This document shows, in pieces, positions 1 to 5,958 of a stretch of DNA of 6,733 bases (position 1 is its first letter; every line of letters begins with the position of its first letter). The notes beneath the pieces were generated by a model. It was not told where the DNA came from. It searched no databases and saw only the letters and a program-made list of their open reading frames with translations. Position numbers and translations under genes: made by a program. The stretch is from an uncultured Christensenella sp. Lineage in GTDB: Bacteria > Bacillota > Clostridia > Christensenellales > UBA3700. Where the stretch lies: the NCBI GenBank assembly GCA_910577795.1, contig CAJTNW010000026.1, forward strand, positions 16,478 to 23,210, given 5' to 3'.

Positions 1-383
1 GATTTTTCGTTTTAATGTAAGCAGGCTTAGATAAAGCATCAAACAGTCAATTGCTAGATTATTAAATAACACACACTCTATATAAATTATCATATAAACA
101 TTATAGTTATTTAAACTATATAATTAATTGCAAATATGTCGAAAACTTTGCTTTAAATGTCGCTACCATAAAGTATATGCACAAGTTGTCCTAAACTTGT
201 GCATATATAATAAAAATATTATAATAAAATAAAAAAACTTTTATTTTTTGTATTTAAAAGTGAAATAAAAATTATATTTTCGACAAAATAAAATTTTATA
301 GATAATTTTGTATTTTTAGTTATTTAATTAAATTAATAGACATTATTTTAAATCACTATATACTATAATGTTAATGAGGTAAG
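1..383. other. AT-rich intergenic region downstream of rplS, no gene seen
   Basis: No convincing coding region is visible on either strand: frames are short, with no ribosome binding site and no recognisable protein. The stretch is very AT-rich. It contains a small perfect inverted repeat at 102-120 (7-bp arms, 5-nt loop), a long one at 174-207 (listed separately), and two copies of the 9-mer TGTCGAAAA in opposite orientation (137-145 on the plus strand, 277-285 on the minus strand). A plus-strand frame open from the left edge stops at 32-34, but only ten codons are visible, so whether a convergent gene ends there cannot be decided. Confidence 0.6.
174..207. repeat. Perfect 14-bp inverted repeat (hairpin) in the terminal spacer
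   Basis: The arms at 174-187 and 194-207 are perfectly complementary over 14 bp and enclose a 6-nt loop (GTCCTA). The core of the arm is GCACAAGTT. No run of T follows on either strand, so this is not a standard intrinsic terminator. It could be a protein-binding palindrome, a U-less or bidirectional transcript end, or the stem of an untranslated RNA. The role is unknown; only the symmetry is certain. Confidence 0.7.
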
Positions 384-419
384 ATAAAAATAAAAGGACA
401 AGATTTACTTGTCCTTTTA
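384..419 (-). terminator. Intrinsic terminator of rplS
   Basis: Just past the rplS stop codon, read on the minus strand, a 12-bp perfect stem (419-408 with 402-391, core GGACAAG/CTTGTCC) closes a 5-nt loop. It is followed by TTTTTATCTT (390-381). Stem plus U-tract is the classic Rho-independent terminator form. The stem begins only 2 nt after the stop codon, as expected for the end of a highly expressed ribosomal-protein transcript. It marks the end of the whole cluster. Confidence 0.92.
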
Positions 420-421
420 AA

Positions 422-772
422 TTATTTATTGATAATTTCTTTAAGTTTAGCAGCCTTACCTGTTCTTCCACGCAAGTAGTAAAGTTTTGCTCTTCTTACT
501 TTACCAGTACGTACAATATCAATATGGTCTATCTTAGGTGAATGGAATGGGAAAGTTCTTTCTACACCAACACCGAATGAAAGACGACGAACTGTAAAAG
601 TTTCACGGATACTGCCGTTTTTGCGAGCGATAACAACACCTTCAAATGCTTGAAGTCTTTCCTTATTACCCTCTTTGATTTTGAACCATACTTTTACTGT
701 TTGACCGATTTTAATATCTGGCAAATCAGTACGAAGGTTCTCTTGCTCAATAACATCAATAATATTACTCAT
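422..772 (-). CDS. rplS: 50S ribosomal protein L19
   Basis: L19 is a primary component of the 50S subunit and lies at the 30S/50S interface near bridges to 16S rRNA. The 116-residue product has the normal full length. Characteristic blocks are the N-terminal barrel (about residues 18-50, with KIGQTVKVWFKI and AFEGVVIARK), SFGVGVERTFP (65-75) and the basic RRAKLYYLRGRTGKAA block (93-108). The ATG at 772 has an AGGAGG ribosome binding site at 786-781 with an 8-nt spacer. Unlike the usual Bacillota order, where rplS directly follows trmD, here it follows yraN after a 134-bp gap. That gap holds a dedicated promoter and a leader RNA able to pair with the ribosome binding site, and an intrinsic terminator follows the gene. 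It is therefore probably expressed as its own unit, possibly with autoregulation by L19. Identification is certain; the regulation is inferred. Confidence 0.98.
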   Translation of the reverse strand: MSNIIDVIEQENLRTDLPDIKIGQTVKVWFKIKEGNKERLQAFEGVVIARKNGSIRETFTVRRLSFGVGVERTFPFHSPKIDHIDIVRTGKVRRAKLYYLRGRTGKAAKLKEIINK

Positions 773-830
773 TTGACCTACCTCCTATTACGCAGTGTTC
801 ATAGCATTTATAGAGGAACACCCGAAGTCT
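773..830 (-). promoter_or_regulatory. Structured 5' leader of rplS, candidate L19 autoregulatory leader
   Basis: The RNA between the predicted start site (about 829) and the rplS ATG can fold into three nested elements. GACUU (829-825) can pair with AGGUC (779-775) just before the start codon. GGUGUUC (822-816) pairs with GAACACU (800-794) to form a 7-bp hairpin including one G-U pair. The hairpin loop CUCU (815-812) is complementary to GGAG within the AGGAGG ribosome binding site (785-782), giving a possible pseudoknot that would hide it. Firmicutes are known to carry an L19 leader family in this position; whether this RNA matches that consensus was not tested. The pairings were read by eye, and translational repression by L19 is inference. 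Confidence 0.6.
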
Positions 831-835
831 TAATT

Positions 836-864
836 ATTCTAGCATATATATATAATCTTTGCAA
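836..864 (-). promoter_or_regulatory. Sigma-A-type promoter of rplS
   Basis: On the minus strand, TTGCAA (864-859) is separated by exactly 17 bp from TAGAAT (841-836). An extended -10 TG dinucleotide lies at 844-843. The predicted start site, near 829, falls at the first base of the foldable leader, which supports both calls. The promoter lies in the 134-bp gap after yraN, where no terminator for the upstream genes is seen, so rplS may also receive read-through transcripts. Confidence 0.8.
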
Positions 865-906
865 GTATTTTTACATTGATTTTTAAAAAAATTTTATTTT
901 TTTTAT

Positions 907-1263
907 TTAATTCAGCCAAAACGCGTCTTTAATCAAGTTTATCTCATCGCCATTTATACCTATTACATCAAATCGAACTTGGACATTGTATAAACTATTT
1001 GCTGCAATATACATTTTTGCAGAGCGAATGATACTTTTAATTTTACTTTCTGTAATTGACTCTAATGGGTTGCCATAAGATATTGAATTTCTCATTTTAA
1101 CCTCAACAAAAACTAAAACATTTTTATCTTTTGCAATTATATCTAATTCTCCATCACCAATATAAACATTTCGTGCTATTATTTTATATCCGTTTTTTAT
1201 CAAATACTCTGTGGCAATATTTTCACCTTTATTACCAATATTTTTAGTATTAAGTCCACGCAT
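907..1263 (-). CDS. yraN: UPF0102 family protein YraN (endonuclease-like fold)
   Basis: This 118-residue protein is a complete member of the UPF0102/YraN family, small proteins with a PD-(D/E)XK or Holliday-junction-resolvase-like nuclease fold whose cellular role is poorly established. Visible family signatures are GNKGENIATEYL (10-21), GDGELDII (36-43), VFVEVKMR (51-58) and RFDVIGI (97-103). E14, D41, E54 and K56 occupy the places expected of the nuclease-type core. The ATG at 1263 is preceded by GAGG (1272-1269) with 5-nt spacing, and that ribosome binding site overlaps the rnhB stop codon. Only 7 nt separate the genes, which indicates co-transcription and probable coupling. The rnhB-yraN pairing is common in bacteria. 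Family assignment is firm; biochemical activity is not shown by the sequence. Confidence 0.93.
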   Translation of the reverse strand: MRGLNTKNIGNKGENIATEYLIKNGYKIIARNVYIGDGELDIIAKDKNVLVFVEVKMRNSISYGNPLESITESKIKSIIRSAKMYIAANSLYNVQVRFDVIGINGDEINLIKDAFWLN

Positions 1264-1270
1264 AATTGCC

Positions 1271-1882
1271 TCAAATAAATTTTTTTATAAAACTTTGTCT
1301 ATGGATTTCTGAAGGACCATATTGTTTTATCGCATTAATATGTACTGCAGTTCCATATCCCTTATGTTTTTCAAATGAATATTCAGGATATTTTTTTGCT
1401 AAATCTACCATTAAATTATCCCTATACACTTTTGCAATTATGCTTGCAGCACCAATACTATAACTCAAATAATCACCTTTTATAATGTTAACTACAGGTA
1501 TATCAGTGTTTAAAGTTAGTGCATCAACTAGTGCAACATCAGGTTTGATATTTAGCCCTTCCAAAGCATTTGTCATACAAAGTTTTGTTGCCTCTAAAAT
1601 ATTAATTTCATCAATTATTTTTGGCGAAACTTCAGCAATATTATAACAAATTGCATTTTCTTTTATTAACTCACTTAATGTATTACGTTTTTTCTCACTT
1701 ACCTTTTTACTATCGTCAATTCCTTCAATAAGTTTATCAAGTGGCATAATTACAGCAGCACAAACTACAGGACCAGCAAGAGGACCTCTGCCAACTTCGT
1801 CAACACCTGCAATATATTTGTAGCCATTTGCAATACACTCTAGTTCATATTTAAGTTTATCTTGTACACTAAGTTTTTCCAT
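1271..1882 (-). CDS. rnhB: Ribonuclease HII
   Basis: RNase HII cleaves the RNA strand of RNA/DNA hybrids and starts the removal of single ribonucleotides misincorporated into DNA. The 203-residue product has a normal length. The catalytic DEDD set is visible: D28 and E29 in GVDEVGRGPLAGPVV, D120 in VALVDA, and D155 in SIIAKVYRD. Further family marks are DDSKKVSEKKR (56-66), HKGYGT (173-178) and the C-terminal YGPSEIHRQSF (188-198). The ATG at 1882 has an AAAGGAA ribosome binding site with a spacer of about 6 nt. It lies 39 AT-rich bases after rbgA and 7 nt before yraN. The gene ends in TGA. Confidence 0.97.
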   Translation of the reverse strand: MEKLSVQDKLKYELECIANGYKYIAGVDEVGRGPLAGPVVCAAVIMPLDKLIEGIDDSKKVSEKKRNTLSELIKENAICYNIAEVSPKIIDEINILEATKLCMTNALEGLNIKPDVALVDALTLNTDIPVVNIIKGDYLSYSIGAASIIAKVYRDNLMVDLAKKYPEYSFEKHKGYGTAVHINAIKQYGPSEIHRQSFIKKFI

Positions 1883-1921
1883 AGTATTTCCTTTATAATA
1901 ATTATAATATATATTATATAT

Positions 1922-2767
1922 CTATATAATTTCTGCCTTTTCAAGCATAATTAATCCTAACTTACCTTTTCTAAAATCATCTATTATTGTTTTAGATAAT
2001 CTCTCAATATCCAAAACCCCACCTTTTAGTAAAAAGCCTCGTTTTTTTGCAATAAATTCCATTGCTTTATTGTTTTCTTCTGGAAGTTCTGTAATTTTAT
2101 ATCTATCTAAAAAATTTTGCAAATAATTATTTTTACAAAATTCTATCATTTCCTCTGCAAGTTCAATTGTATTTAAAATATCTTCATTTATACTGCCAAC
2201 AAATGCAAGATGTTTTGCATACTCTTGGTTTTCAAACGATGGCCATAAAGTGCCGGGAGTATCTAAAAGTTCTACCCCTTTTGCTAGCACCACCCATTGT
2301 TTGCCACGAGTGACACCCGGTTTATCGCCAGTAATTGTTCTTTTTGAGCCACATAAACTATTGATTAAAGTTGATTTACCACTATTAGGTATACCAACAA
2401 CCATAGCACGAATACTGCGGTTAACACCTTTGTTTAGATATTTTTCAATTAAATTTTTATTAATTACCTTTAACCCTTCAATAACTTTTTGAGTATTGCC
2501 ATTAGCACTATTGCAAATTACAACATTCATGTTATTGTTTTTTAAATATTTTAGCCAATTGGATAAGTCTTCACGTTCAACTAAGTCAGATTTATTTAAT
2601 ACATATAAAATTGGTTTATCCCCTGCAAGTTCATTTAATTTTGGATTAAAAGAAGCAGCAATACACCTACTATCCAATAGGTATATTAAGCAGTCAACTA
2701 ATTTAATATTTTCTTCCATCATCCTCAGTGCCTTGGTCATGTGCCCCGGGAACCATTGTATGTGCAT
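1922..2767 (-). CDS. rbgA: Ribosome biogenesis GTPase RbgA (YlqF)
   Basis: RbgA is a circularly permuted GTPase needed for late 50S subunit assembly in Bacillus-type bacteria, where it promotes incorporation of late ribosomal proteins. The product is 281 residues, normal for the family. The motif order shows the permutation: G4 NKSD (58-61) and G5-like NSAN (86-89) come before G1 GIPNSGKST (125-133), the switch segment GDKPGVTRG (147-155) and G3 DTPG (169-172). The N-terminal WFPGHMTKA signature (5-13) and a helical C-terminal domain from about residue 185 are present. The ATG at 2767 directly follows the trmD stop codon with no intervening base. Its GGAGG ribosome binding site (2780-2776) lies inside the end of trmD, so translation is probably coupled. 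Confidence 0.97.
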   Translation of the reverse strand: MHIQWFPGHMTKALRMMEENIKLVDCLIYLLDSRCIAASFNPKLNELAGDKPILYVLNKSDLVEREDLSNWLKYLKNNNMNVVICNSANGNTQKVIEGLKVINKNLIEKYLNKGVNRSIRAMVVGIPNSGKSTLINSLCGSKRTITGDKPGVTRGKQWVVLAKGVELLDTPGTLWPSFENQEYAKHLAFVGSINEDILNTIELAEEMIEFCKNNYLQNFLDRYKITELPEENNKAMEFIAKKRGFLLKGGVLDIERLSKTIIDDFRKGKLGLIMLEKAEII

Positions 2768-3442
2768 TTATTTATCCTCCAATAAATCAGGACGTCGGTC
2801 TTTAGTAATTTTCAATTGTTCGTTATATCGCCATTTTTCTATTTCTTTATGATTACCGCTAAGTAGTACTTCAGGCACAGCCATTCCATTAAAATTTTGT
2901 GGTCTTGTATATTGTGGATATTCTAACAAACCATTAGAAAAACTCTCTTCCATTGTAGATTCACTACTACCCAAAACTCCATCAATATATCTTGCTACAG
3001 CATCAATAGTAACCATACATGCAAGTTCACCACCAGTAAGTACGTAATCTCCAATAGATAGTTCCATATCTATTTCACTATCAATAATTCGTTGGTCAAC
3101 ACCTTCATAATGACCGCATAAAAATAACAAATTATCTTCCTTGCTTAGTTCTTCTACCAAACTTTGTGACAAGGTTTTGCCTTTTGGTGATAAAAAAATT
3201 CTTTTGCAAACTCTGTTTGGGTCTACTGCACGAATTGCATCAAAAATTGGTTGTGGAGTCATAACCATACCACTACCACCGCCAAAAGGATAGTCATCAC
3301 ACTTTTTGTGTTTATCCAAACTATAATCACGTATATCGGTAATGTTTAAAATAAACTTTTCTTTATCAAGTGCTTTTCCTATAACACTCTCTTTTAAACT
3401 ATCAAACATATTAGGAAATAGTGTTAATACTTCAATCTTCAT
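2768..3442 (-). CDS. trmD: tRNA (guanine37-N1)-methyltransferase TrmD
   Basis: TrmD uses S-adenosylmethionine to make m1G37 next to the anticodon, which prevents +1 frameshifting. It is a SPOUT-class trefoil-knot enzyme that works as a dimer. From the ATG at 3442 the product is 224 residues, slightly short of the 240-255 common in the family because the C-terminal tail is brief. Signatures are MKIEVLTLFPNMF (1-13), PFGGGSGMV (52-60), the cofactor knot segments LCGHYEGVDQR (108-118) and SIGDYVLTGGE (129-139), LEYPQYTRP (173-181) and VPEVLLSGNH (189-198). An upstream in-frame ATG at 3469 would add nine residues not expected for the family and lies deep inside rimM, so it was not chosen. The gene overlaps the rimM end by 11 nt. 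The nearest ribosome binding site (GGAG) is far, about 13 nt, so coupling to rimM is likely. Residue 166 is Glu where the proteobacterial enzymes have a catalytic Asp. Confidence 0.97.
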   Translation of the reverse strand: MKIEVLTLFPNMFDSLKESVIGKALDKEKFILNITDIRDYSLDKHKKCDDYPFGGGSGMVMTPQPIFDAIRAVDPNRVCKRIFLSPKGKTLSQSLVEELSKEDNLLFLCGHYEGVDQRIIDSEIDMELSIGDYVLTGGELACMVTIDAVARYIDGVLGSSESTMEESFSNGLLEYPQYTRPQNFNGMAVPEVLLSGNHKEIEKWRYNEQLKITKDRRPDLLEDK

Positions 3443-3941
3443 AAACAGCAATTTGCTCCAAAACTTCAAAATTTAAATATATCTTTTTATTTGCAATATC
3501 AATTTTTTCTAAAACCTTTTTTAAACAAGGAAACATAAAATCTTTTTTACCGTTAGCACCAGTTACCACATAAACATCTGCAGCACCATATTGTAAAATA
3601 TTTTGTATAGTACCAACAATTAAATCATTTACAATTACTTCGCAACCAATAATATCTGAAACTAAATATCTTCCCTCTTGCAACTTAGGCATTTTCTCAC
3701 GTGCAAAGGATACTTGTTTACCTCTTAAAAGTTCCGCCTCATTTCTGTCATTTATGCCTTTAAGTTTAAAAAATACTCCGTTAACTAAATTTTTAACAGT
3801 TATTATTTCGTAAATTTTATCGTCTAAATATATTTCCTTTAGTCCATATACTAATTCTTTATCAGATGATAAAATGTCAACTTTAATTTCACCTTTAATA
3901 CCTTGAGGTTTTACAACCTTACCAATTATAATTTTATCCAT
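3432..3941 (-). CDS. rimM: 16S rRNA processing / ribosome maturation factor RimM
   Basis: RimM binds S19 and the 30S head and assists late 30S assembly and 16S rRNA processing. From the ATG at 3941 the product is 169 residues, typical for the family. The N-terminal barrel domain (about 1-85) contains IIIGKVVKPQGIKGEI (4-19) and ends near RGKQVSF. The C-terminal PRC-barrel (about 90-165) contains GRYLVSDIIGCEV (90-102), YGAADVYVV (118-126) and FPCLKKVLEKID (137-148). The start is uncertain: AAAGGA (3959-3954) is 12 nt from this ATG but 6 nt from an in-frame TTG at 3947 and 3 nt from a TTG at 3950. Family alignment favours the ATG. The gene ends in TGA inside the trmD start region. A 117-nt spacer with a GC-rich hairpin precedes it. 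Confidence 0.96.
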   Translation of the reverse strand: MDKIIIGKVVKPQGIKGEIKVDILSSDKELVYGLKEIYLDDKIYEIITVKNLVNGVFFKLKGINDRNEAELLRGKQVSFAREKMPKLQEGRYLVSDIIGCEVIVNDLIVGTIQNILQYGAADVYVVTGANGKKDFMFPCLKKVLEKIDIANKKIYLNFEVLEQIAVYED

Positions 3942-4027
3942 AAACAACAAAAATCCTTTGAAAATCGTTACTATTTTAAATTTTATTCATATAAAACTAA
4001 TATTTTACATATTTAAATTTACCAATA

Positions 4028-4050
4028 GACCCCACTTTTAAGGTGGGGTC
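4028..4050 (-). repeat. GC-rich hairpin between khpA and rimM
   Basis: An 8-bp perfect stem GACCCCAC/GTGGGGTC (4028-4035 with 4043-4050) encloses a 7-nt loop, in a spacer otherwise about 85 % AT. On the minus strand it starts 8 nt after the khpA stop codon. It is not followed by a U-tract (TATTGGTAAATTT follows), so it does not look like a complete intrinsic terminator. It may act as an RNA stability or processing element, a partial attenuator between the rpsP-khpA and rimM-trmD segments, or a copy of a dispersed repeat. The structure is seen directly; the function is inference. Confidence 0.65.
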
Positions 4051-4058
4051 AAAGGCAA

Positions 4059-4286
4059 TTATTTTTCATTAATTTCAACGTTATAACGTTTATTTTGTTT
4101 CATTCCTGCAGATTTAATTATTGCTCTTATAGCCTTTGCTACTCTACCTTGTTTTCCAATAATTCTGCCGATTTCACTTTTATCAGAATTAATATTAATA
4201 ACTTGATTATCTTCATCAATTATAATATCAACTAAACTTGGGTCATCCACAAGTCCATTTATAATTGTTCTAACTAATTCTTGCAT
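4059..4286 (-). CDS. khpA: KH domain RNA-binding protein KhpA (YlqC family)
   Basis: This is a 75-residue single KH-domain protein. KhpA homologues in Firmicutes bind RNA, pair with KhpB (Jag/EloR) and affect cell elongation and division. The diagnostic GxxG loop is IGRIIGKQGRVAKAIR (39-54, with GKQG at 44-47), preceded by the beta strands ending VININSDKSE. The length matches the family. The ATG at 4286 starts 2 nt after the rpsP stop codon. The only ribosome-binding-like sequence, GAAGG, lies about 17 nt upstream, so translation probably depends on coupling with rpsP. The placement between rpsP and rimM is the usual one in Bacillota. Confidence 0.95.
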   Translation of the reverse strand: MQELVRTIINGLVDDPSLVDIIIDEDNQVININSDKSEIGRIIGKQGRVAKAIRAIIKSAGMKQNKRYNVEINEK

Positions 4287-4288
4287 AA

Positions 4289-4534
4289 TTATTTAATAAT
4301 TCCTTCTTTTTTAAGTAATGCTTTAACAGTATCAGTACATTGTGCACCATTGTTAATCCATTTGTTTGCAACTTCAGTGTCAATTTTAACAACTGCAGGC
4401 TCTTTAGTTGGGTCATAGTATCCAATAGATTCAATATATTGACCATCTCTTGCCTTTCTGCTATCCATTGCTACAATACGATAAAATGGTTTGCCTTTTT
4501 TACCCATTCTTGTTAATCTTAATTTTACTGCCAT
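4289..4534 (-). CDS. rpsP: 30S ribosomal protein S16
   Basis: S16 is an early-binding 30S protein that stabilises the 5' and central domains of 16S rRNA. The 81-residue product is the usual size. Family blocks are VKLRLTRMGKKGKPFYRIVA (3-22) and SRKARDGQYIESIGYYDP (25-42), followed by the C-terminal KALLKKEGIIK. The ATG at 4534 has a GGAGG ribosome binding site with 9-nt spacing. The 95-bp gap after ffh contains a possible promoter. khpA follows after 2 nt. Confidence 0.98.
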   Translation of the reverse strand: MAVKLRLTRMGKKGKPFYRIVAMDSRKARDGQYIESIGYYDPTKEPAVVKIDTEVANKWINNGAQCTDTVKALLKKEGIIK

Positions 4535-4562
4535 AGTATAAATCCTCCAAAAATATAATTTC

Positions 4563-4590
4563 TTTATATATAATTAAAATTAATTATCAA
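4563..4590 (-). promoter_or_regulatory. Possible promoter upstream of rpsP
   Basis: In the 95-bp AT-rich gap between ffh and rpsP, TTGATA (4590-4585) and TATAAA (4568-4563) are spaced by 16 bp on the minus strand. The match is reasonable, but chance AT-rich matches are common here. A start site near 4556 would give a leader of about 20 nt. An internal promoter would let rpsP and downstream genes be expressed more strongly than ffh. Confidence 0.4.
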
Positions 4591-4629
4591 TTATTAAGTA
4601 TTTATTGATTTAACAATAAACATTATTTA

Positions 4630-5958
4630 TTAAAAAGGCATTCTCATTCTGCCTCTTAGTCCTCCACTTGTCATTCGGCGCATCATGTCTTTAGTTTGCT
4701 CAAATTGTTTTAGCAAAGAGTTAACTTCTTGTATAGATGTACCACTACCATTTGCGATTCTTTTTCTTCTTGAACCTTTAATTATTTGTGGATTTTCTCT
4801 CTCCTCAGGTGTCATTGACTTAATTATTGCTTTTATTCTATCAATTTGTTTTTCGTCAATATCTAAGTCTTGTCCTTTTAATTTACCGCTAAGTCCCGGT
4901 ATCATATTTAACATATCTTTCATACTACCCATTTGATTCATACGTTCAAATTGTTCAAGATAGTCATTTAAGTCAAAAGATTTGTCTTTAATCTTTTTTT
5001 GCAATTTTTTAGCATCTTCTTCAGTAATAGCATTTTGCGCTTTTTCAATAAGAGTAAGCACATCACCCATACCTAATATTCTTGATGCCATTCTATCTGG
5101 ATGGAAGGCTTCAATATCAGTCATTTTTTCGCCTATACCGCAAAATTTAACTGGTTTGCCTGTAACTGCTTTTATTGATAACGCAGCACCACCTCTTGTA
5201 TCACCATCTAATTTAGTAAGTACTACACCTGTAATATCAAGTTGCTTATTAAATGTATCTGCAACATTTACAGCATCTTGTCCAGTCATACTATCAACTG
5301 TAAGTAAAATTTCATGAGGCTTATATGTTTGTTTGATAGACTTCAATTCTTCCATTAGTTCTTCATCAATATGAAGTCTACCAGCAGTATCTATAATTAC
5401 AACATCATTACCATTTTTGTTTGCTATTTCAAATGCACCTTTTAAGATTTTAAGCGGAGATATTTGTCCTTGCTCATAAACAGGTACTCCTACACTGCCA
5501 CCAACTACTTGCAATTGTTTAATAGCGGCTGGTCTATAAATATCACATGCAACCAATAATGGCTTTTTACCTTGTTTTTTTAGCATAAGTGCAAGTTTAC
5601 CACACATAGTTGTTTTACCAGCACCTTGCAAGCCGCACATCATGATTATTGTAGGTGGTTTATCACTCACTGCAAGTTTTGAATGAGTTGCTCCCATTAA
5701 TTCTATTAATTGGTCATTAACAATTTTTATTACTTGTTGAGCAGGAGATAAACTACGTAAAATATCCTCACCAACTGCTTTTTCACTAACCTTATTAATA
5801 AAATCTTTTACAACAGTAAAATTTACATCTGCTTCTAAAAGTGCAATTCTAACTTCTCTCATAGCACCTTTAACTTCAAGTTCTGTAAGTTTACCCTTGT
5901 TTTTTAATTTTGAAAAAATATGTCCAAGTCTATCACTTAAACTATTAAATGTCCCCAT
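4630..5958 (-). CDS. ffh: Signal recognition particle protein Ffh (SRP54)
   Basis: Ffh is the GTPase and signal-sequence-binding subunit of the SRP; with the small cytoplasmic RNA and FtsY it delivers ribosomes making membrane or exported proteins to SecYEG. From the second ATG (5958) the product is 442 residues, typical. The N domain (1-~90) holds LLEADVNFTVVKDF. The G domain (~95-295) has G1 GLQGAGKTT (109-117), DTAGR (190-194), TKLDGD (248-253), RGGAALS and GIGE (274-277). The M domain (~300-442) has SRRKRIANGSG (396-406), the RNA-binding signature, and a methionine-rich tail. Two adjacent ATGs (5961, 5958) follow GGAGG (5969-5965) by 3 and 6 nt; the second has better spacing and matches the usual N-terminus. 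The gene overlaps the end of ylxM, as is typical for this pair. Confidence 0.98.
   Translation of the reverse strand: MGTFNSLSDRLGHIFSKLKNKGKLTELEVKGAMREVRIALLEADVNFTVVKDFINKVSEKAVGEDILRSLSPAQQVIKIVNDQLIELMGATHSKLAVSDKPPTIIMMCGLQGAGKTTMCGKLALMLKKQGKKPLLVACDIYRPAAIKQLQVVGGSVGVPVYEQGQISPLKILKGAFEIANKNGNDVVIIDTAGRLHIDEELMEELKSIKQTYKPHEILLTVDSMTGQDAVNVADTFNKQLDITGVVLTKLDGDTRGGAALSIKAVTGKPVKFCGIGEKMTDIEAFHPDRMASRILGMGDVLTLIEKAQNAITEEDAKKLQKKIKDKSFDLNDYLEQFERMNQMGSMKDMLNMIPGLSGKLKGQDLDIDEKQIDRIKAIIKSMTPEERENPQIIKGSRRKRIANGSGTSIQEVNSLLKQFEQTKDMMRRMTSGGLRGRMRMPF

Noticed and set aside
1..34. Possible C-terminus of a plus-strand gene ending at 32-34
   Set aside because: Only about ten codons are visible, another frame reads equally well, and no terminator follows closely; there is not enough to call a gene.
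175..206. DnaA-box-like sequences (ATATGCACA and its complement) in the long inverted repeat
   Set aside because: Each differs from the TTATNCACA consensus. There are only two, created by the palindrome itself, and there is no dnaA/dnaN context or box cluster, so an origin is not supported.
650..886. A plus-strand open frame of 78 codons opposite the start of rplS
   Set aside because: It runs antisense through rplS and its promoter/leader, has no ribosome binding site, and encodes a biased sequence with no recognisable family. It is a by-product of AT-rich DNA.
1883..1921. AT-only palindromic stretch between rbgA and rnhB
   Set aside because: Alternating TA runs give trivial self-complementarity and several TATAAT-like strings, but no matching -35 element at proper spacing was found.
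2250..2852. Plus-strand open frames opposite rbgA and trmD
   Set aside because: They are antisense shadows of well-identified genes, with hydrophobic biased composition, no ribosome binding site and no family features.
3997..4025. Promoter-like TTGGTA-17-TATTAG upstream of rimM
   Set aside because: Both boxes are weak, the -10 lacks a good match, and such matches arise often in AT-rich spacers. It is mentioned only in connection with the hairpin.
4685..5317. Plus-strand open frames opposite ffh
   Set aside because: They lie wholly within ffh, whose motifs fully explain the region, and their Ser/Ile/Phe-rich translations are typical of antisense reading.
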